NCBI RefSeq assembly: GCF_030161575.1
Contig: NZ_BSUL01000001.1
Coordinates: 1,965,809 to 2,029,808 of the forward strand
DNA from: Arenivirga flava
GTDB taxonomy: Bacteria; Actinomycetota; Actinomycetes; Actinomycetales; Microbacteriaceae
DNA: 64,000 nt
Direction of reading: 5' to 3'
The notes under the pieces are model-generated. The model ran no database searches, was not told the origin of the DNA, and saw only the letters and a list, made by a program, of their open reading frames with translations. Position numbers and translations under genes: made by a program. Numbering within the stretch: the first letter of the stretch is position 1; each line of letters begins with the position of its first letter. This document shows positions 43,517 to 53,132 of the stretch, piece by piece.

Positions 43517-45331
43517 ATGGTCGACACCTCACGCGGCCCGCTGCCGGCCATCGTCGAGCGACTGCGGAGCGCAGGAACCGACCTGCTCGAGATCGAAGTG
43601 AAGGCAGCGGTCGGCGGCCTGCCGAGCAGCATCTGGCCGACCGTCAGCGCCTTCAGCAATCAAGCCGGCGGAGTCATCATTCTCGGCCTCGATGAGAACA
43701 ACGGGTTCCTCCCTGCCGACGGTTTCGATCCGGTCGCCATCCGGGACGCCGTTGCCGATGCCTTCCGTCCTCGCGCCGCCACAGAGGGGCAGGGGAAGAT
43801 CGCACCTCGGCCGCTCGGATCGATCGACATCGCAGAGGTCGATGGAGATCCGGTTGTGGTCATCGACGTCAGTGAACTCCCGTCATCGATGAAGCCTGCC
43901 TTCGTGACCGCTCAGGGCAAGGAACGCGGCACCTACGAACGCGTCGGGGACGGGGACCGACGCATGAGCACATACGGCGTCTTCCTCCTCTCGACCGATG
44001 GGCAGCAGCCGACCGACGACGGGGAACCAGTCACGGGAGCAGATCGCAGCGCGCTCGATGCAGGTCTCGTCGAGCGATTCGTCACAAGAATCCGCGAGCG
44101 ACGTCCGCGCTCGGTCGTCGGACTCAGCACCCAGGAGGAGATCCTCCAACGGCACAACGTGCTCGCGGCGGATGGGCAGACGCCGACTCTGGCAGGGCTC
44201 CTCGCATTCGGGGTCTACCCGCAGGAGTTCTTCCCCCAAGCCATGGTCACCTTGGCGGTGTACCCGGGCGCCTCGAAGGACTCGATCGTCGGCGATGTCC
44301 GCATGCTGGATCGCCGCACGATCGAAGGCTCCATCCCCGTGATGGTGGATGAGGCGGTCCGCGCCGTGCTCGGGAATTTGCGCACTCGGCGGGTGTCACG
44401 TGGGGCCGGCGCCGCCGATGAGGCGGAGATCCCGGTGGATGCGCTTCGAGAGTCCATCACGAACGCGTTGACGCATCGGGACTACAGCAGCTGGGCGCTC
44501 GGCGACCAGGTTCGCATCGAGATGTTCCCCGACCGCGTCGAGGTGCGCAGTCCCGGCGGCATCTGGGGAGGCCGGCGAGTGACCGATCTCTACGACGGGA
44601 GCTCGCGATCGAGGAACGCTCTCCTCGCCACCATGCTGACCGAAACGCCGCTCCCCGACCGCGACGAGAGCGTCTCGGAGAACGCGGGATCGGGGATCCC
44701 GCGGATGATCGGAGCGCTGGGCCGCGCAGGCCTGCCTGCTCCTCGGTTCGACGCGACCGTGACGAGCTTCACCGTGGTGCTCGATCGACACGGGCTTCTC
44801 AGCCCCGAGATCAACGCATGGCTCGAGCAGATCGGCGCCGGCGACTTGCCGCTCGATCACCGGCTGACCCTGGCCCTCTTCCATCGCGGGCTGGCCGTCG
44901 ATGGACGCCTCCTCCGAGCGCAGCTCGCCATCGACACCGAAGATGCTCGAGAGATCCTGCGAACGCTCGTCAAGGAGAGCTGGCTCGCCTTTCCCGCAGC
45001 ATTGGATGGGCCATACCGCGAGGGTCCGCTGCTCATGCGCGCGCGCACGCGCGAGCAGTCCTTCTTCCCCGATATCGAGGTCGAGGAGTCGATCGAGCGC
45101 ACACGCCATGACCCCGCGCCACGCACCGCCCTCGATGAAGAGATCCTCGCGTCCGTCGGCTCGCGAGGGGAGGCGAGCATCCATGACATCGCCGCCGATC
45201 TCGATCGCCAACCTCCATCACTCCGCCAACGCCTTCGCGTGCTCGTGCAGCAGGAAGCACTCCACGCGACTGCGCCGCCTCAGAGCCGTTGGCGTCGCTA
45301 CCGCCTGCCGGAAGGGCCCCGAAGCGTTTAG
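43517..45331 (+). CDS. AlbA_2/Schlafen-like putative ATP-binding DNA-binding protein
   Basis: 604 residues, with AGGTGGATCG before the ATG. Residues 20-130 are an AlbA_2/Schlafen-type domain (LLEIEVKAAVGGLPSSIWPTV, FSNQAGGVIILGLDE, the E-K...NxxGG pattern). The middle has PVDALRESITNALTHRDYSS, a GHKL-like N box, and RIEMFPDRVEVRSPGG and ENAGSGIPRMIGAL. The C-terminus (about 430-600) looks like two winged-helix segments. Family members are annotated as ATP-binding or RecG-like transcriptional regulators and appear in defence and mobile contexts. Codon use is less GC-rich than its neighbours. The iterons upstream suggest autoregulation. Confidence 0.82.
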   Translation: MVDTSRGPLPAIVERLRSAGTDLLEIEVKAAVGGLPSSIWPTVSAFSNQAGGVIILGLDENNGFLPADGFDPVAIRDAVADAFRPRAATEGQGKIAPRPLGSIDIAEVDGDPVVVIDVSELPSSMKPAFVTAQGKERGTYERVGDGDRRMSTYGVFLLSTDGQQPTDDGEPVTGADRSALDAGLVERFVTRIRERRPRSVVGLSTQEEILQRHNVLAADGQTPTLAGLLAFGVYPQEFFPQAMVTLAVYPGASKDSIVGDVRMLDRRTIEGSIPVMVDEAVRAVLGNLRTRRVSRGAGAADEAEIPVDALRESITNALTHRDYSSWALGDQVRIEMFPDRVEVRSPGGIWGGRRVTDLYDGSSRSRNALLATMLTETPLPDRDESVSENAGSGIPRMIGALGRAGLPAPRFDATVTSFTVVLDRHGLLSPEINAWLEQIGAGDLPLDHRLTLALFHRGLAVDGRLLRAQLAIDTEDAREILRTLVKESWLAFPAALDGPYREGPLLMRARTREQSFFPDIEVEESIERTRHDPAPRTALDEEILASVGSRGEASIHDIAADLDRQPPSLRQRLRVLVQQEALHATAPPQSRWRRYRLPEGPRSV

Positions 45332-45346
45332 GTTGCCCTAAGTTGG
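45328..45346. promoter_or_regulatory. Second iron box (IdeR/DtxR-type), overlapping the upstream stop codon
   Basis: TTAGGTTGCCCTAAG starts at 45328 and overlaps the TAG stop of the AlbA_2-type gene (45329-45331). Across the 19-bp DtxR/IdeR consensus about 12 positions match. It lies 26 nt before the siderophore-interacting protein gene, matching the iron-regulated role of that product. Confidence 0.65.
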
Positions 45347-45371
45347 GAGCACCCCGACCCGAGGAGCCACC

Positions 45372-46196
45372 TTGGCCAAGCACCACCGCCCCACCAAGCC
45401 GACCGACCCCCGTGTGCTGACCGCGCGGCTGCTGCGACGCACCGGCGTGAGCCCGAACCTGGTGCGGGTAACCCTCGGCGGCGAGGGGCTGGAGCACTTC
45501 ACGCCGCTCGGCTACGACCAGTGGTTCCGCATGTTCCTGCCGCGGCAGGGGCAGGACCAGCTGCGACTGCCCAGCCGCACGAGCAACCTCTGGTACGCCC
45601 AGTACCTGACCACGCCGAAGGCGGCGCGGCCCATCGTGCGCAACTACACCGTGCGCGCCTTCCGCCGCGCGGGGGCCGAGGGCGGCCCCGAGCTCGACAT
45701 CGACTTCGTGCTGCACGACGAACACGCCGGCCCCGCGGCGACCTGGGCGGCGGAGGCGCCGATCGGCAGCGAGGCGGGCATCCTCGACCAGGGGCTGGGC
45801 TTCGACCCCGCCCACGGCGCCGAGCACCTCGTGCTGGTCGCCGACGAGTCGGGCCTGCCCGCCGTGCTCGGCGTGCTGGCCTCGCTGCCGCGCGACGCGC
45901 GCGTGGAGGCCTTCATCGAGATCCCCGGCGATGAGGACGACCAGCCGGTCGAGCTGGGCGCGCACATGCGCGTGCACTGGCTGCCGCGAGCGGATGCGCA
46001 CGCCAAGCCGGGCGAGCTCGCCCTGACCGCGCTGCGCGCAGCGACCCTGCCGGAGGGGCGCAGCTACGCCTTCGTCGTGGGCGAGCAATCGCTGCCGACC
46101 GGTGCGCGGCGGCACCTCGTGAACGATCGCGGCTGGGACAAGGCCGACGTCACCTTCGTGGGCTACTGGCGCCACGGCGCGGCGTACATGGGGTGA
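45372..46196 (+). CDS. Siderophore-interacting protein (flavin-dependent ferric-siderophore reductase)
   Basis: 274 residues from a TTG start with GAGGAGCCACC upstream. SPNLVRVTLGGEGLEHF and WFRMFLPRQG start the FAD-binding domain. VRNYTVRAFRR is the R-x-Y-T/S flavin motif of the ViuB/SIP family. IDFVLHDEHAGPAATWAAEA follows, and the C-terminal NAD-like domain has LVLVADESGLPAVLGVLASL and YAFVVGEQSLPTGARRHLV. It reduces ferric siderophore in the cytoplasm to free iron, complementing the importer at 16.8-20.8 kb. Both have iron boxes, so one regulon is likely. Confidence 0.93.
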   Translation: MAKHHRPTKPTDPRVLTARLLRRTGVSPNLVRVTLGGEGLEHFTPLGYDQWFRMFLPRQGQDQLRLPSRTSNLWYAQYLTTPKAARPIVRNYTVRAFRRAGAEGGPELDIDFVLHDEHAGPAATWAAEAPIGSEAGILDQGLGFDPAHGAEHLVLVADESGLPAVLGVLASLPRDARVEAFIEIPGDEDDQPVELGAHMRVHWLPRADAHAKPGELALTALRAATLPEGRSYAFVVGEQSLPTGARRHLVNDRGWDKADVTFVGYWRHGAAYMG

Positions 46197-46202
46197 GCCG
46201 CC

Positions 46203-46622
46203 TCAGCCGTCGGCGATGAGGCGCTTGCCGAGGCCGGCGGCACCGTCCGCGGCGTAGCCCCAGCGCTCGTAGCGGTCGAGCAGCGGCTGGTCGCCGTCAC
46301 GCACCTGCACGTTGAGCTTGGGGCAGCCCATCGCGACGAGCAGCCGCTCGACCTCGGCGAGCAGCGCCGAGCCGCGCCCGCCGCCCTGCAGCGCCGGATC
46401 GACCGCGAAGTAGTACAGCCACCCGCGATGGCCGTCGTAACCGGCCATGGCGGTGCCGACCACACGACCCTCCTCCTCCCCCACGAGGAACAGCTCGGGC
46501 TGCACCCGCAGCTTGCGCGCGATGTCCTCGTGCGGATCGTTCCAGGGGCGGGTCAGGCCGGCGGCGTGCCACAGGGCGACCACCTGATCGGTGTCGGAGG
46601 AATCGAACGAGCGGATGCGCAT
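46203..46622 (-). CDS. GNAT-family N-acetyltransferase
   Basis: 139 residues. IRSFDSSDTDQVVALWHAAGL is a typical GNAT start. GWLYYFAVDPALQGGGRGSALL holds the acetyl-CoA pyrophosphate loop, and KLNVQVRDGDQPLLDRYERWGY is motif B. It resembles the YpeA/RimI-like small acetyltransferases. A CAGGAT box lies 6 nt before the ATG, similar to the leaderless starts. Convergent with the siderophore-interacting protein gene, 6 nt apart. Confidence 0.88.
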   Translation of the reverse strand: MRIRSFDSSDTDQVVALWHAAGLTRPWNDPHEDIARKLRVQPELFLVGEEEGRVVGTAMAGYDGHRGWLYYFAVDPALQGGGRGSALLAEVERLLVAMGCPKLNVQVRDGDQPLLDRYERWGYAADGAAGLGKRLIADG

Positions 46623-46739
46623 CCGTCCATCCTGCCGTCGGCCCCAGCCCCGGATCGGCGGTCCGAGGATGCGGAGGGCCTTCATCCCCTCGCCGGATCG
46701 GCGGATCGTGGAGGCAGCCGCGAACGAAGGAGCACTCTC

Positions 46740-47492
46740 ATGGACATCACCGCCAGCACCGTCTTCATCCCCGGCGCCACCAGCGGCATCGGCCTCGGCC
46801 TGGCCCTGCGCCTGCAGGCGGCCGGCAGCACCGTCGTCGTCGGCGGACGCCGCACGGAGCGCCTCGCGGCCATCGCCGCCGAGCACCCCGGCATCGGCAC
46901 CGTCGAGATCGACACCGCCGACCCCGCCTCGATCGAGCGGGCCCGCGACGAGGTCGTCTCGCGCCACCCCGGCCTCGACGCCGTCGTGCTCATGGCCGGC
47001 ATCATGGAGGCCGAGGAGTTCAAGGACCCGGCCTCGCTCGAGATCGCCGAGCGCACCGTCGTGACGAACCTGCTCGGCCCGATCCGCCTCGTCCACGCGT
47101 TCCTGCCGCAGCTGCGCGCGCAGGGATCGGCGACGATCATGACCGTCAGCTCGGGCCTCGCCTCCGTGCCGCTGGCCGCGACGCCCACCTACAACGCCAC
47201 CAAGGCGGGCATCCACTCGCTCAGCGAGACCCTGCGCGTGCAGCTCGAGACCACCGGCGTGCGGGTGGTCGAGCTGGCCCCGCCGGCGACCCGGACCGAC
47301 CTGATGGGCCTGAAGGACAACCCGACGGCGCTGCCGCTGGAGGACTTCCTCGACGAGGTCATGACCATCCTCGGCGCACAGCCCGACGTCGCCGAGGTGC
47401 TCGTCGAGCGCGTCAAGTGGCAGCGCTTCGCCGAGCGCGAGGGCCGCTACGACGAGGTCTTCGAGGCGCTGTCGTCGCGCTACCGCGGCTGA
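46740..47492 (+). CDS. Short-chain dehydrogenase/reductase
   Basis: 250 residues from ATG 46740, with GAAGGAGCACTCTC upstream. FIPGATSGIGLGLALRLQAAG holds the TGxxxGxG-type cofactor motif. VLMAGIMEAEEFKDP replaces the NNAG region. The catalytic Ser is in MTVSSGLASVPLAATP and the Tyr/Lys in YNATKAGIHSLSETLRVQL. It resembles DltE-type oxidoreductases. It reduces or oxidises a carbonyl or alcohol using NAD(P)(H); the substrate is unknown. A strong convergent terminator follows at 47563-47598. Confidence 0.92.
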   Translation: MDITASTVFIPGATSGIGLGLALRLQAAGSTVVVGGRRTERLAAIAAEHPGIGTVEIDTADPASIERARDEVVSRHPGLDAVVLMAGIMEAEEFKDPASLEIAERTVVTNLLGPIRLVHAFLPQLRAQGSATIMTVSSGLASVPLAATPTYNATKAGIHSLSETLRVQLETTGVRVVELAPPATRTDLMGLKDNPTALPLEDFLDEVMTILGAQPDVAEVLVERVKWQRFAEREGRYDEVFEALSSRYRG

Positions 47493-47562
47493 CGCGCCGG
47501 CCGCGATCATCACGGTGAGCTGCGCTCGGCGCGAGCGGTGACGATCGTGCGAGCGGATGCAC

Positions 47563-47598
47563 GGAAGGGCCCGCACCCGTCGGGGTGCGGGCCCTTCC
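47563..47598. terminator. Bidirectional terminator
   Basis: Perfect 16-bp arms GGAAGGGCCCGCACCC (47563-47578) and its complement (47583-47598) with a 4-nt loop. It stands between the convergent SDR and DEAD-box helicase genes and should serve both. No T-run. Confidence 0.85.
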
Positions 47599-47604
47599 CG
47601 CGTC

Positions 47605-49616
47605 TCACTCCGCGGCGGGCGCGACCTGCGCGGCGAGCGACTCGATCAGCTCATCGCCGGGGGTGACGGGCACGAACTCGGCCTCGATCTCCGCGCGCTC
47701 GAGCAGCTCCTTGGTGCGGCGCTGGCGGTTGTGCGGCACGAGGGTGACGACGGTGCCCTCGCGGCCCGCGCGGCCGGTGCGGCCGGAGCGGTGCAGGTAC
47801 GTCTTGTACTCGTCCGGCGCATCCGCCTGGATCACCAGCGTGATGTCGTCGACGTGGATGCCGCGGGCGGCGACGTCGGTGGCGACGAGCACGTTGACGC
47901 GACCGCTCGTGAGCAGCCCCAGGTTGCGCGTGCGGCGCGCCTGGTTGAGGTCGCCGTGCAGGCTGACCGAGCGGATGCCCATGTCCTCCAGCTCGTCGGC
48001 CAGCTGCTCCGCGTAGGCGCGGGTGCGGGTGAAGACGAGCGACTTGGCTCCGCCCGAGACGAGGTCTCGGATGATCTGCGGCTTCGTGCCCCGGGCGACG
48101 ACGAGCACGCGGTGGTCGATGGTGGCGCTGGCCTGGTCCTCGCCGGCGACCTCGTGCACGGCCGGGTCCTCGAGGAACTCGTCGACGAGCTCGGCCACGC
48201 CCTTGTCGAGGGTCGCCGAGAAGAGCAGCTTCTGGCTGCCGCGCTGGGTCTCGCGCAGGATCTCCTGCACGGGCTCGAGGAAGCCGAGGTCGCACATGAG
48301 GTCGGCCTCGTCGAGCACGGCGACCTTGACCCGCGAGAGGTCGAGCTGGCCGCGGCGGGCGAGGTCCTGCACGCGACCGGGGGTGCCGATCACGATGTCG
48401 ACGCCGCGCTCGAGGGCGCCGAGCTGGCGACCGAAGGGCACACCGCCGTAGATCTGCGTCGTGAAGAGGCCGACGGCGCGCGCGATGGGCTGCACGGTGC
48501 GGTCGATCTGCAGCGCCAACTCGCGGGTCGGGGCCAGGATGAGGGCGCGCGGGCTGCGGCCGTACTCGCGGTCGCGTCCGCCGCCGTTCTCCATGAGGCG
48601 CTCGACGAGCGGGGCGCCGAAGGCGATGGTCTTGCCGGAGCCGGTGCGGCCGCGGCCGAGCACGTCGCGGCCGGCGAGCACCTGCGGGATCGTGGCGGCC
48701 TGGATCGGGAACGGAGCGGATGCACCCATCTCGCCGAGCTCGCGCACGATGTTGCCGCCGAGACCGAGGTCGGCGAAGGTCACGCCCTCGACGTCGGAGG
48801 CCTCCACGGCCTGCGCCTCGAGGCGCTCGAGCACCACGTCCTCCTGGAACGCCGGCTTGTGGGCGCCGAAGCCGCCCTCGCTGCCGTAGGTGCGCTCGGC
48901 GCGGGGGCGGTCGCCGTGCGTGCGGCGGGCGCCGCCGTCGCGCGGGGCCCAGTCGGGGCGGCTGCCGCCGCGGGCGTCACGGGGTCCGCGGTCGTCGCCG
49001 TCGAAGCGGCGGGCGCGGTCCTCGCGGGCGGGGCGGTCGTCGCGCTCGAAGCGGCGGCGTCCGCGGTCGTCGCGATCTCCGAAGCCGCCGCGGGCGGGGC
49101 GGTCGAAGCCGCGGGGGCGCGGTCGCGGTCACCGCCGAACCCGCTGCGGGCGGGGCGCTCGCCATGGCCGCCGAAGCCGCCACGGCGGTCGTCGCCGCGG
49201 TTCGGGCGGTCGCCGCGATCGAAGCTGCGCGGAGCGCGCTCGTCGCGGCCGCCACGCGGGGCCCGCTCGTCACGGCCGCCGCGGTTCGGGCGCTCGTCGC
49301 GCGCAGGGCGCTCGAAGCCGCGCTCCTCCGCGAAGCGGCCCTCGCGGCGCTGCGAGCGGTCGTAGCGCGACTCGGCGGGTTTGGGCGCCCAGTCGGGGCG
49401 GGCGTGGTCGCGCACGGGACCCCGGCCGGTGGCACCGCGGGCGGCACGTGCGTCGCGCGCGGCGCGGTAGTCGCGGTCGTCATTCGACCAGCGGTTCTTG
49501 CCCGGGTTCTCGTCCGGGCGGTGGCCGCGGTGCTTCGGGCTGCGGCTGCCGGCGGGGGTGCCGGTGCGCGGATTGGGCTTGCGGGCGCTCGAAGCGCCCC
49601 TCTTGTCGTAGGGCAT
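47605..49616 (-). pseudogene. DEAD-box RNA helicase with RG-rich N-terminus, single frameshift
   Basis: The helicase body (about residues 270-670) has FPIQAATIPQVLAGRDVLGR (Q motif), GRGRTGSGKTIAFG, APTRELALQ, VAVLDEADLM, LFSATLDKGV, SLVFTRTRAYAEQLADEL, VLVATDVAARGIHVDD and HRSGRTGRAG. The first 165 residues from ATG 49616 are RG/RD-rich (RDERPNRGGRDERAPRGGRD), a probable RNA-binding tail. The frame breaks at the G5 run 49113-49117 (coding C5); one extra C gives RAPRGFDRPARGGFGDRDDR and joins both parts into about 670 residues. A sequencing error is likely. The helicase remodels RNA in ribosome assembly, decay or cold response. Confidence 0.88.
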
Positions 49617-50002
49617 GGCTCTCTATCGGGGTGTGAATGCGCGTTGTCCAGGCGGGTGCGCGCTGCAACGACGCGGCACCCGGTCACCAGGGGAGTGACT
49701 CGCCAGCGACATGCTGACCGAAGGCCACTCGAACACACAGGATCCGCGGCGCATTCCGCGGCGTCGAGAGCCGACCCGCCCACGATACGCGACGCGGGAC
49801 GGATGCGCGAGGGGCCCGCCCGCATCCGCTCGCCCTGCCGACCGCCGCCCGCCCTGCCGGCTGCCGCTCGCTCTCCGCGCTGGGGTGCCGCGGCGACAGC
49901 GGGGCATGCGGCCGCACGCCCCGGTGTCGCGAACACGCCCCGAAGCCGCGTGAGCCTGCGTCACGAGTGCCGCGTCGGCATGCGCCGAACGCGCCGTGCC
50001 GC
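49617..50002. other. Intergenic region upstream of the DEAD-box helicase
   Basis: 386 nt between the helicase start and the 3' end of the RND gene, both on the minus strand. Frames on both strands are low-complexity shadows. It should contain the helicase promoter and a leader; a CCGCGG pair flanks CGCATT near 49747, but no defined riboswitch or cold-shock element is recognised. Confidence 0.3.
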
Positions 50003-53000
50003 TCAGCCCGCCGCGACCCCGTCCCGCTCCGCGCGCCGAGCCGCACGGCGTTCGCGCGAGCCCACCACGAGCGAGTACAGCACCGGCAGCACCACGAGGG
50101 TCAGTGCCGTCGACGACACGAGACCGCCGATCACCACGACCGCGAGCGGCTGCGAGATGAACCCGCCGTGCCCGGTGATGCCGAGGGCCATCGGGGTGAG
50201 CGCGAAGATCGTGGCGAGCGCGGTCATGAGGATCGGCCGCAGTCGGCGGATCGACCCCTCGATGAGCGCCTCAGCCACCGGCAGCCCGCGCGAGCGGTAC
50301 TGGTTGACGAGGTCGATGAGCACGATCGCGTTCGTCACCACGATGCCGACGAGCATGAGCACGCCGACGAGCGAGGCCACGCCGAGCGGGATGCCCGTGA
50401 CCACCTGCAGCAGCACGGCGCCGGTGGCCGCGAACGGCACGGAGACGAGCAGCAGCAGGGGCTGGAGCAGGCTGCGGAAGGTCGCGACCATGACGATGTA
50501 GACGATGAGGATGGCGACGAGCACCGCCAGCCCCAGCTGCGAGAACGCGTCGGCCTGGTCGGCCGCGACACCGCCGAGCGAAGCGGATGCGCCAGCCGGC
50601 AGGTCGAGCCCGTCCAGCGCCTCCTGCACCTCGCTGGTCGCGGCACCCAGGTCGGCGCCGTCGGGCGTCGCCGAGACGGTCGCCGTGCGCACTCCGCCGG
50701 CGGTCGTGACCGCGGTCGGGCCGGTGGTCTCCTCGACGGTCGCGACATCGGTGAGCGGCACCCCGGGCAGCAGCTCGAGCCCGCGCAGCTCGTCGAGCGT
50801 GGCCGGCGGGGCGTCGTCCACGAGGGTGATGTCGATGCGCTGCTCGTCGATCTCGACCGTGCCGACCTCGCGCGGCAGCAGCGACTGGCCGATCAGCCCG
50901 CCGACGGCCACCTCGCTGAGGCCCAGCTCGGCGGCGGCCGTCCGGTCGACCTCGACGGCCAGGTACGGCTGCGCGGCGCCGAGGTTGCTGCTGGCCTGCA
51001 GCACGGCGTCGAGTCCGCTCACCGCGTCGAGCACCTGGTCCGAGGCCTCGCGCAGCTCCGCGTCCGTGGGCGCGCTGATCTCCACCTCGAGGTCGCTGGA
51101 GCCGCCGAATCCGCTCGACGAGCCGATCGTGATGTCGCCGGGCAGGCCGTCGACGGCCTCGCGCACGTCCGCCTGAAGGGCGGTCTGGTCCGCATCCTCA
51201 TCCGTCGTCACCGAGTACTGCACCGTGTCGCCGCCGCCGCCCGCGCCGAAGGCCGCGGCGATCGAGCTGCCGCCGCCGATGGTCACCTGCACTGTCGAGA
51301 CCCCGTCGACGCCGGCGAGCGCCTGCTCCACCTCGGCCGCCGCGTCGGAGGCGGCGTCGAGCGAGGTCGCCGGGGCGAGCTGCTGGCGCAGGGTGAGCGT
51401 GTTCTGCCCGCTGTCGCCGAGGAAGTTCGTGTTCATGAATGGCACCGCCGCGACGGTGCCGCCGAGCACGACGACGGCCGCGAGCAGCGTGACGACCGGA
51501 CGGCGCAGGGTGCCGCGCAGGATCGGCAGGTAGCCGCGCTGCAGGCGTCCGGGGGCCTCCTCGGCACTGGCCGCGTGCGCATGCCCCTTCGGCGCGCGCA
51601 GGAACCAGTACGCGAGCACGGGCACGATCGTGAGCGCCACGATCAGCGAGGCGAGGAGCGCGAGCGACGTCGTCAGCGCGAAGGGGCGGAACAGCTCGCC
51701 GGTGATGTCGCTGACGAAGGCGAGCGGCAGGAACACGACCACGGTGGTGACGGTCGACGCGGTGATGGCGCCGGCCACCTCCCTCACCGCGGTGAGGATC
51801 GAGGCGGCGCGGTCGGCACCCGCGACGAGGTGCCGCTTGATGTTCTCGATCACGACGATCGAGTCGTCGACCACGCGGCCGATCGCGATCGTCAACGCGC
51901 CGAGGGTGAGGATGTTGAGGCTGTAGCCGAGCCCCTGCATGCCGATGAAGGTGATCAGCACGCTGGTGGGGATCGAGATGGCCGTGACGATCGTGGAGCG
52001 CACCGAGAGCAGGAACACCAGGATCACGATGATCGCGAAGACGAGACCGAGGAGCCCCTCCACGGCGAGCGTCTCGATGGACTGCTCGATGTAGGGCGCC
52101 TGGTCGAACACGGTGGTGATCGTCGCGCCGTCGAGCGCGTCGGTGATGCCGGGCAGCGCGTCCGCGACCAGGTTCGAGACCTCGACGGTGTTCGCATCCG
52201 GTGTCTTCGTCACCGCGATCGTGAGCGCGTCCTCGCCGTCCACGCGGCTGAGCGCCGTCGCCGGGGCGTCCTGCAGCGAGACGGATGCGACGTCGCCGAT
52301 GGTGAGGTCGCTGCCGGTCAGCGGCAGTGCCGCGATGTCGTCGACGGATGCGAGGCGCGCGCCCGTCTGCACGGCCAGGCTGCGCCCCTCCTCGGTGATC
52401 GTGCCGCCGGGCAGCAGCACGCCGTTCGCGTCGAGGGCGTCGGTGACGGCCTGCTCGGTGAGTCCCGCCCCGGCGAGCGCCGCGGCGTCGGGCGCCACCG
52501 CGACGCGCTGCTCCGGCGCACCGGCGATGGACACCTGGCGCACGCCGTCGAGGTCCTCGAGGGTCGGCACCGCCGTGACCTGCAGGCGCTCCAGCAGGTC
52601 GCCCGAGCCTCCCGACACGGCGAGCTGCACGATGGGCAGGTCGTCGAGGCTGCCGGTGAGCACCTGCGGTTCCACGTCGTCGGGCAGCTGCGTGGCGATG
52701 CGGTTCACGGCCTGCTGCACGCGCTGCTCGGCCTGGGCGAGGTTGACCGAGTAGGCGAAGTCGGCGGTCACGATCGAGCTGCCGGTGCTGGAGGTCGAGC
52801 CGGTGCCCTCGAGGTCGGCGATGCCGGCGACGGCCTGCTCGATGGGCACGCTGACGTCCTGGCTCACGACCTCGGGCGTCGCGCCGGGGTAGGCCGTGAT
52901 GATCGCGACCTGGGGGAACTGGATGGACGGCGCCAGCTCCTGCTTCAGGCTGGTCAGCGAGATGCCGCCGAAGACGGCCACGGTGATGGTGATCAGCGCG

Positions 53001-53044
53001 ATCAGCGCGCGGTTGGCCAGGCTGAGCTTGGCGAGCAGATGCAC
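50003..53044 (-). CDS. RND-family (AcrB/HAE1-type) efflux transporter
   Basis: 1,013 residues, the full length of an AcrB-like pump. It starts LANRALIALITITVAVFGGI (TM1). The proton-relay DD pair lies in IAIGRVVDDSIVVIENIKRH in TM4. Large extracytoplasmic loops follow TM1 and TM7, and the second half repeats the fold, ending with VGIVVTNAIVLIDLVNQYRS and LTALATIFALTPMALG-like helices. It exports drugs, lipids or other amphiphiles using the proton gradient. No membrane-fusion protein or outer-membrane channel is nearby, as expected in a Gram-positive cell. Confidence 0.9.
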   Translation of the reverse strand: MHLLAKLSLANRALIALITITVAVFGGISLTSLKQELAPSIQFPQVAIITAYPGATPEVVSQDVSVPIEQAVAGIADLEGTGSTSSTGSSIVTADFAYSVNLAQAEQRVQQAVNRIATQLPDDVEPQVLTGSLDDLPIVQLAVSGGSGDLLERLQVTAVPTLEDLDGVRQVSIAGAPEQRVAVAPDAAALAGAGLTEQAVTDALDANGVLLPGGTITEEGRSLAVQTGARLASVDDIAALPLTGSDLTIGDVASVSLQDAPATALSRVDGEDALTIAVTKTPDANTVEVSNLVADALPGITDALDGATITTVFDQAPYIEQSIETLAVEGLLGLVFAIIVILVFLLSVRSTIVTAISIPTSVLITFIGMQGLGYSLNILTLGALTIAIGRVVDDSIVVIENIKRHLVAGADRAASILTAVREVAGAITASTVTTVVVFLPLAFVSDITGELFRPFALTTSLALLASLIVALTIVPVLAYWFLRAPKGHAHAASAEEAPGRLQRGYLPILRGTLRRPVVTLLAAVVVLGGTVAAVPFMNTNFLGDSGQNTLTLRQQLAPATSLDAASDAAAEVEQALAGVDGVSTVQVTIGGGSSIAAAFGAGGGGDTVQYSVTTDEDADQTALQADVREAVDGLPGDITIGSSSGFGGSSDLEVEISAPTDAELREASDQVLDAVSGLDAVLQASSNLGAAQPYLAVEVDRTAAAELGLSEVAVGGLIGQSLLPREVGTVEIDEQRIDITLVDDAPPATLDELRGLELLPGVPLTDVATVEETTGPTAVTTAGGVRTATVSATPDGADLGAATSEVQEALDGLDLPAGASASLGGVAADQADAFSQLGLAVLVAILIVYIVMVATFRSLLQPLLLLVSVPFAATGAVLLQVVTGIPLGVASLVGVLMLVGIVVTNAIVLIDLVNQYRSRGLPVAEALIEGSIRRLRPILMTALATIFALTPMALGITGHGGFISQPLAVVVIGGLVSSTALTLVVLPVLYSLVVGSRERRAARRAERDGVAAG

Positions 53045-53132
53045 GGATGCCCCTCGAGCGGTCGGCGGGCGCCGCCCTGCTGCGCCTCCCGCCCAGTATC
53101 GCGCCCGTTCGCTGCGTGATCGCCGGGCCCGC

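Noticed and set aside
49967..53119. A 1,050-codon plus-strand frame opposite the RND pump
   Set aside because: It is Arg/Gly/His-rich with no recognisable motif, while the minus strand encodes a complete AcrB-like protein with the TM4 DD pair.
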